Counted from the first letter of the stretch, positions 7,730 to 15,969 are shown. The stretch is 24,192 nucleotides of DNA from CAZKYP01 sp964556885 (GCA_964556885.1 CAZKYP010000026.1:1-24192); one strand, 5' to 3'. Program-made: numbers and translations. The notes: a model not told the origin generated them from the letters alone.

Positions 7730-8458
7730 TTAAAATCTGATTACCCTCTGGTACACCGCTATACAGGGATTTCTGCCGCCATTGAGCGGCGGCGGAACTA
7801 CCCAGATCGAATCTGTCATACTCCCCTGCCATACCCTGTCAAGCAGAATAGTATTGGGGGAATCGGCCAAACGCTCTATAACACGATAAAGCTGACCAGT
7901 CCGGTTATCAGCTATCGTACAGCCATCGTTGATATATTTCTGCTCATCGGCAAGATTGATTGTAAGCCTGTTTTCATTGCCCGCACCCGCAACGGTTGAA
8001 ATCCCGACTTTAACGGGAGTCGGTCTTTCAGCGTCACCTGGATACGTCGCCCTTAATCCAATTTTTCTGCTGACGAAAACCGTTACCTGGATGAGCCTGT
8101 TATTTTCATCGGAGCCGACTCGTCTGCACAAAGCCGACCAGTAATACTGCTTGTCGGTCGACGTTTTTGTCGAAGGATATGCATACTCATTCGCATCAAC
8201 ATTACCGTTGATACTTTCAAATAATACAAGATTATCAACCGTTAAAACCGTTTGATTTGGATCGATGCCATATAACCGGACTTTTGCAAAGGCCTCATCA
8301 GTCACGACCGCCGCAATTGTTCGTTCCGTAGCTAATGTGCTGAAATAGATTCCCGTAAAAAACGTTCCGCCTATGAAAATCATACCGATTGCCAGCGTAC
8401 CGACGGCAAGTAAAACTTCCATAAGAGAAAAACCGTTTTTTTTATATACCGAATCCAT
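7730..8458 (-). CDS. gspI: GspI/PilV-like minor pseudopilin
   Basis: The prepilin leader ends in KKNG, followed by FSLMEVLLAVGTLAIGMIFIGG, with Glu at +5. The SLMEVL form and hydrophobic tail are characteristic of GspI/PilV. From the ATG at 8458 the protein has 242 residues, larger than typical GspI (about 125). An in-frame GTG at 8467, one base after the gspH stop, is an alternative that adds three residues. It lies between gspH- and gspJ-like genes, as in classical T2SS operons. It probably starts assembly of the pseudopilus tip. Confidence 0.78.
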   Translation of the reverse strand: MDSVYKKNGFSLMEVLLAVGTLAIGMIFIGGTFFTGIYFSTLATERTIAAVVTDEAFAKVRLYGIDPNQTVLTVDNLVLFESINGNVDANEYAYPSTKTSTDKQYYWSALCRRVGSDENNRLIQVTVFVSRKIGLRATYPGDAERPTPVKVGISTVAGAGNENRLTINLADEQKYINDGCTIADNRTGQLYRVIERLADSPNTILLDRVWQGSMTDSIWVVPPPLNGGRNPCIAVYQRVIRF

Positions 8459-8468
8459 AATTTGCACA

Positions 8469-9311
8469 TCACCGAAGATTATTTATTATCGTCCCCGTAT
8501 ATGGATTAATATATACCATATCCAGGCCTTTTATATAGTCGTACCTGCCCTGGGCATCAAGTTTATCAAACTGCGTTTTGTCATATATAACAAGTTTGTT
8601 CCTACTGAATTCGGCCCCTAAACCCAGTTCGGCATAATCATCCTGAACGAACAATCCGATATTATTGTTTCGAATATTAGTGGGAGAATTGAAAATTTTG
8701 TCCATCGAAATTTTGTCGGGAATCGAATTATCAGGCTGATAAACACCATCTTCATTCCTGACGCGAACATCCCGAACAACAAGCCTGCCCCCCGGAGCAA
8801 AAATTATGGAAAAGGTCGTGGTGTCCGTAACGTATCTGTTCTTTTGGTCGGGCCCGAGATTTTGGGCGTTCGTATCATCAAGATACTGCACCTTTATCGG
8901 CTCCTCATTGGTAGTCTCCGCATCCGCCCAGCTCGTTCCGGACGCGACTCGAACCACTAAATCCATCACACCGGAATTATCAGGCAATTTTATCGGCTTG
9001 AAACCTTCAATCGCCCGAAACCCGGGATTCAAACCCGTTTTACTATAATCATGTATAATGAAAATCATATACTGGTCGCCGGCCGCATCTTCCTGGAATC
9101 TCACACCGGCGTAGCGCTGCTCTTTGGCGGCGATTGCACGGGCCGACGCCAGGGCCGCTCCAATCATGCTCCTGGTGCCGCTTTGCGATTCGAATGAGCC
9201 AAGCAGGGCGCGAACCGCAGGCAATCCGAAAACAACAAGTATCGCCATGGTCGCAATAACAACGACCAGCTCGGTCAACGTCAGACCGGATTGTTTCGAA
9301 TGTCCCTTCAT
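8469..9311 (-). CDS. gspH: GspH-like pseudopilin
   Basis: This 280-residue protein has a leader ending in KQSG, then LTLTELVVVIATMAILVVFG with Glu at +5. The following helix (RSMIGAALASARAIAAKEQRYAGVRF) matches the GspH/FimT pattern, in which a Ser/Ala-rich helix with A-x-A-x-A-x-x repeats precedes the beta domain. Typical GspH has about 170 residues, so this one has an enlarged C-terminal part. The ATG at 9311 has an AGGTGA ribosome site that overlaps the stop codon of the upstream gspG gene, which couples their translation. GspH links the tip complex to the GspG shaft. Confidence 0.78.
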   Translation of the reverse strand: MKGHSKQSGLTLTELVVVIATMAILVVFGLPAVRALLGSFESQSGTRSMIGAALASARAIAAKEQRYAGVRFQEDAAGDQYMIFIIHDYSKTGLNPGFRAIEGFKPIKLPDNSGVMDLVVRVASGTSWADAETTNEEPIKVQYLDDTNAQNLGPDQKNRYVTDTTTFSIIFAPGGRLVVRDVRVRNEDGVYQPDNSIPDKISMDKIFNSPTNIRNNNIGLFVQDDYAELGLGAEFSRNKLVIYDKTQFDKLDAQGRYDYIKGLDMVYINPYTGTIINNLR

Positions 9312-9318
9312 CGCTTTG

Positions 9319-9783
9319 TCACCTGCTGGTTATATCATCGGCGGTGCCGATAATTTTGTCGGGTCCGGCCGATATCAAACTCGGAAACGTATCGCCGGAA
9401 ACATACCTGTAATCCAAAATCGTTCCCCAGGGATCATAAATCTGCGGCATGCCGTCCGTCCCCGGAGCTTTTTTTACCAATGTATCACTGATTTTTTCCA
9501 ATATCTGTTTAGAGCCTGGAGTTGCGTAAAGCTGCCCGTAAAGCGCCGCCGAATGAGTTGGGTAAGACGACTCGTTCGGGTCTGGAAATGTCTGCCGATA
9601 ATCGTAATATTCCTGCAGTGCACCGTCAAGCAGTGCAAAGGCGCTCTTCAAGCTCCTTTCCCTGGACTGATTATCGATACCGATGGTAATAGTAATAACC
9701 ATCGAAGCCAAAACGGCAATTATTGCGATGACAATAATCATCTCTATAAGCGTCCAGCCATATTGGTATTTGCACGTATTCAT
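9319..9783 (-). CDS. gspG: GspG-like major pseudopilin, normal size
   Basis: From the ATG at 9783 this is a 154-residue protein. A nine-residue leader (MNTCKYQYG) is followed by WTLIEMIIVIAIIAVLASM, with Glu at +5; Trp at +1 is unusual, as Phe is the norm. The C-terminal SAGPDKIIGTADDI (about 138-151) corresponds to the calcium-binding loop of GspG, and DPWGTILDYRY matches the G-P-W-G-x-x-Y element before it. Length fits GspG (about 140-150). The longer frame from 9873 would put the leader peptidase site at residue 39 and overlap the upstream gene, so I rejected it. GspG polymerises to form the pseudopilus shaft. Confidence 0.82.
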   Translation of the reverse strand: MNTCKYQYGWTLIEMIIVIAIIAVLASMVITITIGIDNQSRERSLKSAFALLDGALQEYYDYRQTFPDPNESSYPTHSAALYGQLYATPGSKQILEKISDTLVKKAPGTDGMPQIYDPWGTILDYRYVSGDTFPSLISAGPDKIIGTADDITSR

Positions 9784-9820
9784 AACTTCAGCTTGCACTC
9801 TTAGTGTGCAGATGGAAGGT

Positions 9821-10663
9821 TTAGTAGCCAAAATTGCGTATGTCGTCACCAGTTCCAAAACGACCATCGGCACCGGCCGATATTAATATGTAAGAATCCG
9901 CCTTATAAGGCCAGGCTCTGACACTTACCTTCGGATCCCTTATATAGTCATAGAAATACTGGAACTGATTGGCTGATCTGCCAAGAAAATGCTCTCTATT
10001 GTCTATACGCTGCATTATTTGAACAATCGCATCATTATCGTAGACATTATATATATCACGTATCGTTTTTTCAGCGGTGTTCGCCCTGTAATAAAGAATG
10101 GGCGCTCCGGCCGTAACGGTTTGGCCGTTAATCAGCTTTATCTTCCTGAATCCGAACACATCACATATAACATAAGTATCCGGCGCCAAAGGCGAGGTGT
10201 CCGTAAACAAGCCGGGCTTATAAACTGAAATGTCACCCAGCCGAAAGACGGGCGTCGTCGCCAGTTCAAGATAAGGACCTCTTCTCTGATTCATAAGATC
10301 GGGATTATTGGAATCATAGACAAAAATTCCGTCATCATTGTAGCCGTTCGATCTGAAATCCGACTTAGGATGAAAGCCCAGCAAATCCCATCCCAAAAGA
10401 GCTTCACAAAGTTTCTGCGCACCGCAGTAATCGCTGCCTATCGCAGGCGGCAAAGGCCAGTTCGAAGCCGGGTAGTCTCCGAAATCGTTCCTGAAAGTCG
10501 CCAATGCAATCTCAATAGTATTGAACTGAGCCTTCTGCTTGGCCTCTCTGGCGGTATTACGAACATACTTCAAGGCAGGAATAAGCATGCCGACTAAAAG
10601 AGCCATTATTCCCAGCACTACCAACAACTCTATCAGCGTTAATCCTTTCCTTTTATTTTTCAC
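9821..10663 (-). CDS. Enlarged GspG-type pseudopilin, second copy
   Basis: The 280-residue protein starts at a GTG (10663) preceded by AAAGGAA at 7-nt spacing. Leader MKNKRKG is followed by LTLIELLVVLGIMALLVGM, with Glu at +5. The C-terminal SAGADGRFGTGDDI (about 262-275) repeats the GspG calcium-loop signature. About 200 residues separate the two, compared with about 100 in the neighbouring GspG. It is clearly paralogous to the next gene upstream; shared blocks include DYPAS/GYPDS, YCGA-x-KL-x-EA, LGFHP/MGFHP, RRGPYL/RKGPYL, PILYYRANTA/PILYYKANTA and the last 15 residues. It probably forms or decorates the pseudopilus. Whether it is a shaft subunit or a cargo-like pilin cannot be told. Confidence 0.8.
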   Translation of the reverse strand: MKNKRKGLTLIELLVVLGIMALLVGMLIPALKYVRNTAREAKQKAQFNTIEIALATFRNDFGDYPASNWPLPPAIGSDYCGAQKLCEALLGWDLLGFHPKSDFRSNGYNDDGIFVYDSNNPDLMNQRRGPYLELATTPVFRLGDISVYKPGLFTDTSPLAPDTYVICDVFGFRKIKLINGQTVTAGAPILYYRANTAEKTIRDIYNVYDNDAIVQIMQRIDNREHFLGRSANQFQYFYDYIRDPKVSVRAWPYKADSYILISAGADGRFGTGDDIRNFGY

Positions 10664-10692
10664 AATTATTTCCTTTGTATATTAAACTCGGT

Positions 10693-10863
10693 TCATGATA
10701 TTAAATAACCGGTCTCGTTGAAAACGCTTCCCGGCCACATACCCGCCGTTAAAATCAAACCGTATATATGACAGTCAGGATTCGAAAACTTATACCGGGA
10801 CAACCCCGGCTCATACCAGCCGGCAATAAAGTACTCAGCTATTGCACTTCTCTGTATTTCCAT
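10693..10863 (-). CDS. Possible 56-residue ORF between the two large pseudopilin genes
   Basis: An ATG at 10863, inside the last codons of the upstream pseudopilin gene, opens a different frame of 56 codons ending in TGA at 10693. The peptide is aromatic- and Gly-rich (AEYFIAGWYEPGLSRYKF, then GLILTAGMWPGSV). It fills the otherwise empty 175-bp gap. No ribosome site is visible and I recognise no family. It may be a remnant of coding sequence or chance. A reading frame shift of the pilin tail is unlikely because the pilin already ends with the full conserved C-terminal block. Confidence 0.2.
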   Translation of the reverse strand: MEIQRSAIAEYFIAGWYEPGLSRYKFSNPDCHIYGLILTAGMWPGSVFNETGYLIS

Positions 10864-11711
10864 TCAAAATTACATATATCATCAGGTGTGCCGTACTCAC
10901 CGTCATAACCGGCCGAAATCAGGATAAAGGTGTCAGCCCTATAAGGCCTCGATGTCGTTGTGACCTTTTCGTTCCTTATGTTCATATAGAATCTTACGCC
11001 GGCCGCATAACTGCCTTCTTTCGCCAGACGATGGATAGCCGTCGGATTCCACGGCATACCAAGTAAAAGCAAATCCTGGTTGTCTCTATAATTATATATA
11101 TTCTCGGTATCATCAGGATTGGAAACATTGTGTCTGGTCTTGGCGGTATTAGCCTTGTAGTAAAGTATAGGCATACCGATCTTTTTCCCGGTTGATTTTT
11201 GTGTCACACGCTTATAGACATCACATAATACAAAATGCTCGGGTGCAAACGGCGACGTTGTAGTATATATATCCCCGAGACGGTAGGCATTAGCATTCTC
11301 AAGCGGTAGATACGGTCCTTTTCTGGCACTCACATCAAAAGATGTACTATTAGCATCGTACAGTCTCTTGGTTCCATCTGTACCGTCGCTTCTGAATATC
11401 GAATCCGGATGAAAGCCCATCAAATCCTGTCCCATCATAGCCTCAGTAAGCTTCATAGCTCCACAGTATGACACACCCATCGGGTCCGTCGCACTTGAAT
11501 CGGGATAACCGTCGAACTCGCTGTTGAAAAGCTCCAATGCAGTCTCAATGCTATGTAACTGAGCCCTTTGTTTCACATCCTGGGCGAACCGCCTGACCAT
11601 ATTCAAGGCCGGAACAAGAAGACCTATGAGTATTACGATAATGCTCATTACGGTCAGCAGCTCAACAATAGTGAACGCCTTTTTACTGGTTTGTTTTGTG
11701 ATTGTTTCCAT
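10839..11711 (-). CDS. Enlarged GspG-type pseudopilin, first copy
   Basis: From the ATG at 11711 (AAGGAG seven nt upstream, a strong site) the protein has 290 residues. The leader ends in KKA, then FTIVELLTVMSIIVILIGL, with Glu at +5; Ala replaces Gly before the cleavage site. The C-terminus carries SAGYDGEYGTPDDI (about 266-279), the GspG calcium-loop pattern. Its body is homologous to the next gene downstream but has diverged substantially, so the duplication is not recent. An upstream in-frame GTG at 11732 precedes the ribosome site and is not the start. It is the first pilin gene of the operon, 51 bp after the platform gene, a position often held by the major subunit. Confidence 0.8.
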   Translation of the reverse strand: METITKQTSKKAFTIVELLTVMSIIVILIGLLVPALNMVRRFAQDVKQRAQLHSIETALELFNSEFDGYPDSSATDPMGVSYCGAMKLTEAMMGQDLMGFHPDSIFRSDGTDGTKRLYDANSTSFDVSARKGPYLPLENANAYRLGDIYTTTSPFAPEHFVLCDVYKRVTQKSTGKKIGMPILYYKANTAKTRHNVSNPDDTENIYNYRDNQDLLLLGMPWNPTAIHRLAKEGSYAAGVRFYMNIRNEKVTTTSRPYRADTFILISAGYDGEYGTPDDICNFEWKYREVQ

Positions 11712-11761
11712 TTTTTGCTCCTTAACTGTCACGTTTTAATTTGTAAATTTAATTTATTTTT

Positions 11762-13018
11762 TTAAGACGAAGAAGAACTCAAAGTCGTAATAATCTGTAT
11801 CATCGGCGCGAATATCGCCACGACAATCGTCATCACCATGCTGCCAAGGCAGACGATCATAATCGGCTCGAGCATCGACATAAGTGAGGCCACAAGCACG
11901 TCAACCTGCTCATCGTAGTTGTCGGCAACCTTCAGAAGCATTTTGTCAAGGTCACCTGTTTCTTCACCGACGGCAACCATATTGCAGACAATCAAATCGA
12001 CGGTTTTTGACTGCCGCAGCGGCCCGGCAAATGTATCGCCCTGCCTGATGGAATTATGAACGTTGCCGAGCATGTTGGCAAAAACCTCGTTTCCCGCCGT
12101 CTCTCGCGTAACGTTGATGGCATCGAGAATCGGGACGCCGGCGCTGATTAATGTTCCGAGCGTTCTTGTCCATCGTGTAACCGACACTTTATTAGTAAGC
12201 TGACCGATGACAGGCAGCTTTAATTTAATAGAGTCCAGGATTAATCTGCCGAGACGAAACCTTCTGACTATCCTAAGCAGAAAAACCGTCGCAAACGGCA
12301 CACCCATCAGGTATGCCCAGCCCCAGTGAAATGCAATCCATCCGCTGCACGCGAGCACGATCTGAGTAATCTTCGGCAGCGCCTTACCCTCGGTCATTTC
12401 CGAAAGAGCTGACTGGAACGAAGGCACTACGAATGTCATTAATCCCAAAAGAATCAGAAACGCCGCCGTCAAAACCACGGCGGGATAAATCATCGCACTC
12501 TTAACACGGGCTTTGAGTTTCTGGGCCTTTTCCATAAAATCCGCCACACGTGCCAAAATCAGGTCCAGAACACCACCCGTCTCACCGGCGGCAACCATGC
12601 TTACAAGCAGACGGTCAAAAGCCCTCGGGTGTTTGCCCATTGCCTCTGAAAGAGTCGAACCACCTTCGATATCATCAGCAACATAACAGATTACTCTCTT
12701 GAAATTTCCCTTTTGCTGTTCCTCGAGAATTCTCAGCGATCGCAAAATCGGCAAACCGGCATCCTGCAAAGTCGAAAGCTGTCTGGCAAACTGTGTCACG
12801 TTTTTTACTTTTACCTTGCCACCCGCCCCTCTTCTTTTCTTTGGCTTGGCGGCCGCTCTGGCCCCTGCTTTTTTAGACGCACCTCGCGGGCGTACCTTCG
12901 TCGGAAAGTACCCCATATTACGTATCTTGCTTATTGCTTCTTTTTCGCTGAGGGCCTCAATCTCATCCTTTATCTCAACGCCCTGCGAGTCCAGCGCTGA
13001 ATATTGAAAAACCGGCAT
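11762..13018 (-). CDS. gspF: Inner-membrane platform protein GspF/PilC
   Basis: From the ATG at 13018 the protein has 418 residues, normal for the family. It begins with the family's MPVFQYSALDSQG and contains two copies of the T2SSF domain (about 70-200 and 265-400). The second has the conserved LISAGVPILDAINVTRE, and GETGG and GEETG occur in equivalent places. Three transmembrane segments lie near 175-200, 220-250 and 385-405. A basic, Ala/Lys-rich linker (residues 48-68) precedes the first domain. The start at 13018 is supported by AAAGGAG nine nt upstream; the ATG at 13027 touches that site and cannot be used. GspF couples the ATPase to pseudopilin insertion. Confidence 0.93.
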   Translation of the reverse strand: MPVFQYSALDSQGVEIKDEIEALSEKEAISKIRNMGYFPTKVRPRGASKKAGARAAAKPKKRRGAGGKVKVKNVTQFARQLSTLQDAGLPILRSLRILEEQQKGNFKRVICYVADDIEGGSTLSEAMGKHPRAFDRLLVSMVAAGETGGVLDLILARVADFMEKAQKLKARVKSAMIYPAVVLTAAFLILLGLMTFVVPSFQSALSEMTEGKALPKITQIVLACSGWIAFHWGWAYLMGVPFATVFLLRIVRRFRLGRLILDSIKLKLPVIGQLTNKVSVTRWTRTLGTLISAGVPILDAINVTRETAGNEVFANMLGNVHNSIRQGDTFAGPLRQSKTVDLIVCNMVAVGEETGDLDKMLLKVADNYDEQVDVLVASLMSMLEPIMIVCLGSMVMTIVVAIFAPMIQIITTLSSSSS

Positions 13019-13087
13019 CTTCAACATCTCCTTTGCATTAGCATTTAATATTTATAATTTCACGAACCATACTGAATCCGTTTGATT

Positions 13088-14857
13088 TTATGCCTCCTCC
13101 ATCATCGTTTCTTTGGCAATTTCATCAATTGTTGTAATACCATCATAAATCGCCGCAAGACCGTTATCGCGTAACAACCTCATACCATTTTTCTGAGCGG
13201 CCGAACGCAAGATGCCTGTCGAAGCCTGTTTCATAACCAGCTCTCTTATTTCATCGTTAAACACCATGATCTCAAAAATTCCGATTCGTCCCCTGTAACC
13301 GGTGTTATTACACCTGCTGCATCCGCGACCATAGTAAAATTTCTTTTCCTTTACATCATCAGGTGTTATCTGTAATTCCTTCAACTGGGTTTCACTGGGC
13401 TCGAACTGTGTCTTACAGTTCATACATATCCTTCTGACAAGCCGCTGAGCAATAATCCCCTCAACTGTTGCCGTAATCAAAAACGGCTCAACTCCCAAAT
13501 CGAGCAGACGTGCAACCGAACTCGGTGCATCATTCGTGTGCAACGTGGTAAATACCACATGGCCCGTCAAAGATGCCTGAGCCGCAATCTCAGCCGTTTC
13601 AAGGTCACGAATCTCGCCGACCAGAATAATATCAGGGTCCTGACGCAAAATCGAACGTAGACATCTTGCAAATGTAAGACCGATATCAGGTTTCATCTGG
13701 ACCTGTATCAATCCGTCGACGTCATATTCCACGGGGTCTTCTGTTGTAATTATCTTTGTCTCAATATCATTTAGCTGGTTCAATGCCGAGTAAAGAGTTG
13801 TTGTCTTGCCGCAGCCCGTAGGGCCGGTTACAATAATAATGCCGTTCGGTTTACGAATAAGAACATCGACCATTTCATGGTCTTCCCGTCTAAAGCCAAG
13901 TTCATCCATATTGAAGCTTGCCTGTGATCTGTCCAAAACACGCAATACAACGCTTTCACCGAACATTGTCGGTAAAACGCTTACCCGCAAGTCGATTGGA
14001 TTACCGTGAACAGAAAGCGATATACGCCCATCTTGCGGCAGACGCCGCTCTGCAATGTCAAGGTCCGCCATAACCTTGATACGTGAACTTAACGCCGCTG
14101 CAATATATTTCGGCGGTGGTATCATTTCATAAAGCACACCGTCAATTCGATAACGCATCTTGTATTCGTTCTCAAACGGCTCAAAATGAATGTCAGACGC
14201 CTTGTCGCGAATCGCCTGCAGGAGCACAAGGTTCAACAGTTTTTTAACGGGATTTGACTCGGAAAGCTCTTTCAGCTCATCAAGATCGATACTCTGGTTT
14301 CTTCCGTCAAACTCGGCAAGAAACGAGTCGCTTTGTATTTCATCTATTAATTCGTTGATGTTATCGTCTTGCTGCGTCTCATAATATTTCGTAAGCGCTT
14401 TTTCAAGAGCATCTGCATCTGTTATTTTGGCTGTTACCTTAAATCCCATCAGCGTGCTCAAATCGTCCGTAGCCCTGAAATTTTCCGTATTGTCAAGAGC
14501 TACTATTAATTCATTCTTCCCCTTATCGTATTCGATTGGGATAATATGGTATGTTTTTGCCATCTGTGCCGTCACTTTTTCTATGACATCGGATGGAATG
14601 TCAATACCATCAATATTCATATATTCCATTCCACGTTGAGCAGCGAGGGCCTTTTGCAATTTCGCATCATCAACAAGACCAAGCTCGAGGAAAATTTGTC
14701 CTATTTTAACCTCCCCTTTTCGCTGGCTTTGTATTTTTAGGCACTCATGTACTTTTTCCCTGCTTAGAACGCCCATTTTTATTAGAATTCGACCGAGCGT
14801 CCTTCCTCTCAATTGCTCAACTGGTGGCATTTTGCTTGTCATACTCACATTCGCCAT
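13088..14857 (-). CDS. gspE: Assembly ATPase GspE/PilB with MshEN-type N-terminus
   Basis: This 589-residue hexameric secretion/pilus assembly ATPase is intact. Walker A is GPTGCGKTTT (345-354, K351), the Asp box ITTEDPVEY follows, Walker B is DPDIILVGEIRD (407-418), and the His box is TTLHTND. A CxxC pair at C478/C481 and another at C513/C516 form the zinc site typical of GspE/PilB. The N-terminus has two MshEN-like repeats (about 20-43 and 51-74) of the LGxxLxxxGxxxxxxLxxxLxxQ type, which in some homologues binds cyclic di-GMP; here the Arg of the usual RLG is Thr and Lys. It is the first gene of the operon, 33 nt after the predicted transcription start. It powers pseudopilus extension from the cytoplasmic face. 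Confidence 0.94.
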   Translation of the reverse strand: MANVSMTSKMPPVEQLRGRTLGRILIKMGVLSREKVHECLKIQSQRKGEVKIGQIFLELGLVDDAKLQKALAAQRGMEYMNIDGIDIPSDVIEKVTAQMAKTYHIIPIEYDKGKNELIVALDNTENFRATDDLSTLMGFKVTAKITDADALEKALTKYYETQQDDNINELIDEIQSDSFLAEFDGRNQSIDLDELKELSESNPVKKLLNLVLLQAIRDKASDIHFEPFENEYKMRYRIDGVLYEMIPPPKYIAAALSSRIKVMADLDIAERRLPQDGRISLSVHGNPIDLRVSVLPTMFGESVVLRVLDRSQASFNMDELGFRREDHEMVDVLIRKPNGIIIVTGPTGCGKTTTLYSALNQLNDIETKIITTEDPVEYDVDGLIQVQMKPDIGLTFARCLRSILRQDPDIILVGEIRDLETAEIAAQASLTGHVVFTTLHTNDAPSSVARLLDLGVEPFLITATVEGIIAQRLVRRICMNCKTQFEPSETQLKELQITPDDVKEKKFYYGRGCSRCNNTGYRGRIGIFEIMVFNDEIRELVMKQASTGILRSAAQKNGMRLLRDNGLAAIYDGITTIDEIAKETMMEEA

Positions 14858-14897
14858 AGGACTATCCCATCAACTAACAACCTTATAAACCTATTGT

Positions 14898-14926
14898 ATT
14901 ATACGATAATAAAACATGGTTGGCAA
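14898..14926 (-). promoter_or_regulatory. Sigma70-type promoter of the secretion/pilus operon
   Basis: On the minus strand TTGCCA (14921-14926) and a perfect TATAAT (14898-14903) are separated by exactly 17 bp. Transcription should start near 14891, leaving a leader of about 33 nt before the gspE ATG. This is the best promoter match in the window, and no other strong one was seen inside the operon. Confidence 0.65.
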
Positions 14927-14984
14927 TACAATTATGGAATGGACATTTAGTTATTTAGACTGACTTTTTATTGATATTATTCTA

Positions 14985-15010
14985 TGATATTCATCATATT
15001 ATGAATATCA
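14985..15010. repeat. Perfect 10-bp inverted repeat upstream of the operon promoter
   Basis: TGATATTCAT (14985-14994) and ATGAATATCA (15001-15010) are perfect reverse complements with a 6-nt centre. A third TGATATT occurs at 14972. The repeat sits about 60 bp upstream of the -35 box of the gspE promoter. It lacks a following T-run on either strand, so it suits a regulator-binding site better than a terminator. Confidence 0.6.
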
Positions 15011-15305
15011 ATTTATCAAAATATGCCTCCTTAAATATTTTTTTATAACAAATTTTAATTACATATAATCGAAGCCAAATTTGATAACAATCAAACAAAA
15101 AGACAAATATTGAAAAAATATCCGAGTACTTGTAAATGTTTTTGTATGACGTTGATATAGATATGATAGAAAATCGAAGGTATACAAACGCGCTTCTAGC
15201 CCTCCCATCACCATTTTTTCAATAAACTTGGGATCAAACTCACCCAAAAAAACTCTTTAGATCACCGTAATATCATTAACACGGGCCAATAATCTGCCAA
15301 AACGC

Positions 15306-15950
15306 TTACCTCATAATCCAGCGTTTCCCCTCAAAAACTAAGTTGTCAGCCCCACTTGATAAGGAATCACCCTTAATTTTATAGCTCAATTCGAGTGTTT
15401 TTCTCAGGAAAATCTCAACCGGGCGGCCATTTTCATCCAAATCAATTGGATGGTTGATGACAACCGTCTCATTGCTTAAACCTGTTATAAAAACCTTTAT
15501 GCCACTTGCATCTTTCTTAAAATCAGACCATATAACAGCTATATCTTTCGTATTATCAGAACCTTGTAGAATTCGATTACCCGCAGTTTCTAAATTTTCG
15601 AGGAACGGATACTTACTTTGATGAAGTTTCTTAATCTGCTGAAAAACCATCGGTGATACAAATGTACCCTCGGATAAAATCTGGAAGTTATCGGTCATTA
15701 AATCGCATTTTGGATAAAAATCAATATCAGCACCAGTGTTGTTTGTCAGCGTAATAATAGTATACCAATACCTTTCCCGCCCGTTTACGTCGCGTGTCGG
15801 TAAAATTATCTGCTGCAGGTTGGTAAACTCAACATCAACGGTCCATTGTCCGTAAGCAGGCACAATAGCCGGCTCGGGAGCGGCGAAACATGCACAGCAT
15901 GTTAACGTCAACACTCCCACCAACATGGTCCTATAAACGATATGACTCAT
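15306..15950 (-). CDS. Secreted protein of unknown function
   Basis: From the ATG at 15950 this is a 214-residue protein with a signal peptide (MSHIVYRTMLVGVLTLTCCACFA, cleavage after about residue 23). I chose this start because GAGGG lies nine nt upstream and the signal peptide is then at the N-terminus; the open frame continues to 16058 but would bury it. The mature part has a beta-rich look (WTVDVEFTNLQQIIL, then YWYTIITLTNNTGADIDFYP) resembling an immunoglobulin-like fold in which a ligand or scaffold contact is possible. No catalytic motif is seen and I do not recognise the family. It stands alone, upstream of and in the same direction as the secretion operon, so it could be a substrate or an accessory; this is only positional. 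Confidence 0.65.
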   Translation of the reverse strand: MSHIVYRTMLVGVLTLTCCACFAAPEPAIVPAYGQWTVDVEFTNLQQIILPTRDVNGRERYWYTIITLTNNTGADIDFYPKCDLMTDNFQILSEGTFVSPMVFQQIKKLHQSKYPFLENLETAGNRILQGSDNTKDIAVIWSDFKKDASGIKVFITGLSNETVVINHPIDLDENGRPVEIFLRKTLELSYKIKGDSLSSGADNLVFEGKRWIMR

Positions 15951-15969
15951 CTTATTTACCCTCATCACA

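Larger units (their letters stand above)
14858..15305. other. Intergenic region upstream of the secretion operon
   Basis: This 448-bp AT-rich stretch holds the operon promoter (14898-14926) and the inverted repeat (14985-15010). It also holds a Shine-Dalgarno-like AAGGAGG (minus, 15026-15032) that is followed only by a three-codon TTG frame. A 62-codon TTG frame at 15059-15247 is present but unsupported. Nothing else recognisable was seen. Confidence 0.6.

Noticed and set aside
9124..9804. 226-codon plus-strand frame opposite the gspH and gspG genes
   Set aside because: It lies antisense to two genes with clear prepilin signatures; the product has no domain and reflects codon bias of the real strand.
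9784..9873. Upstream extension of the GspG-like protein to 9873
   Set aside because: It overlaps the previous pilin gene and gives a 39-residue leader; the ATG at 9783 gives a normal nine-residue leader.
15059..15247. 62-codon minus-strand frame starting with TTG
   Set aside because: No ribosome site, AT-rich with a composition like its non-coding surroundings, and no recognisable domain; kept only as a remark in the intergenic entry.
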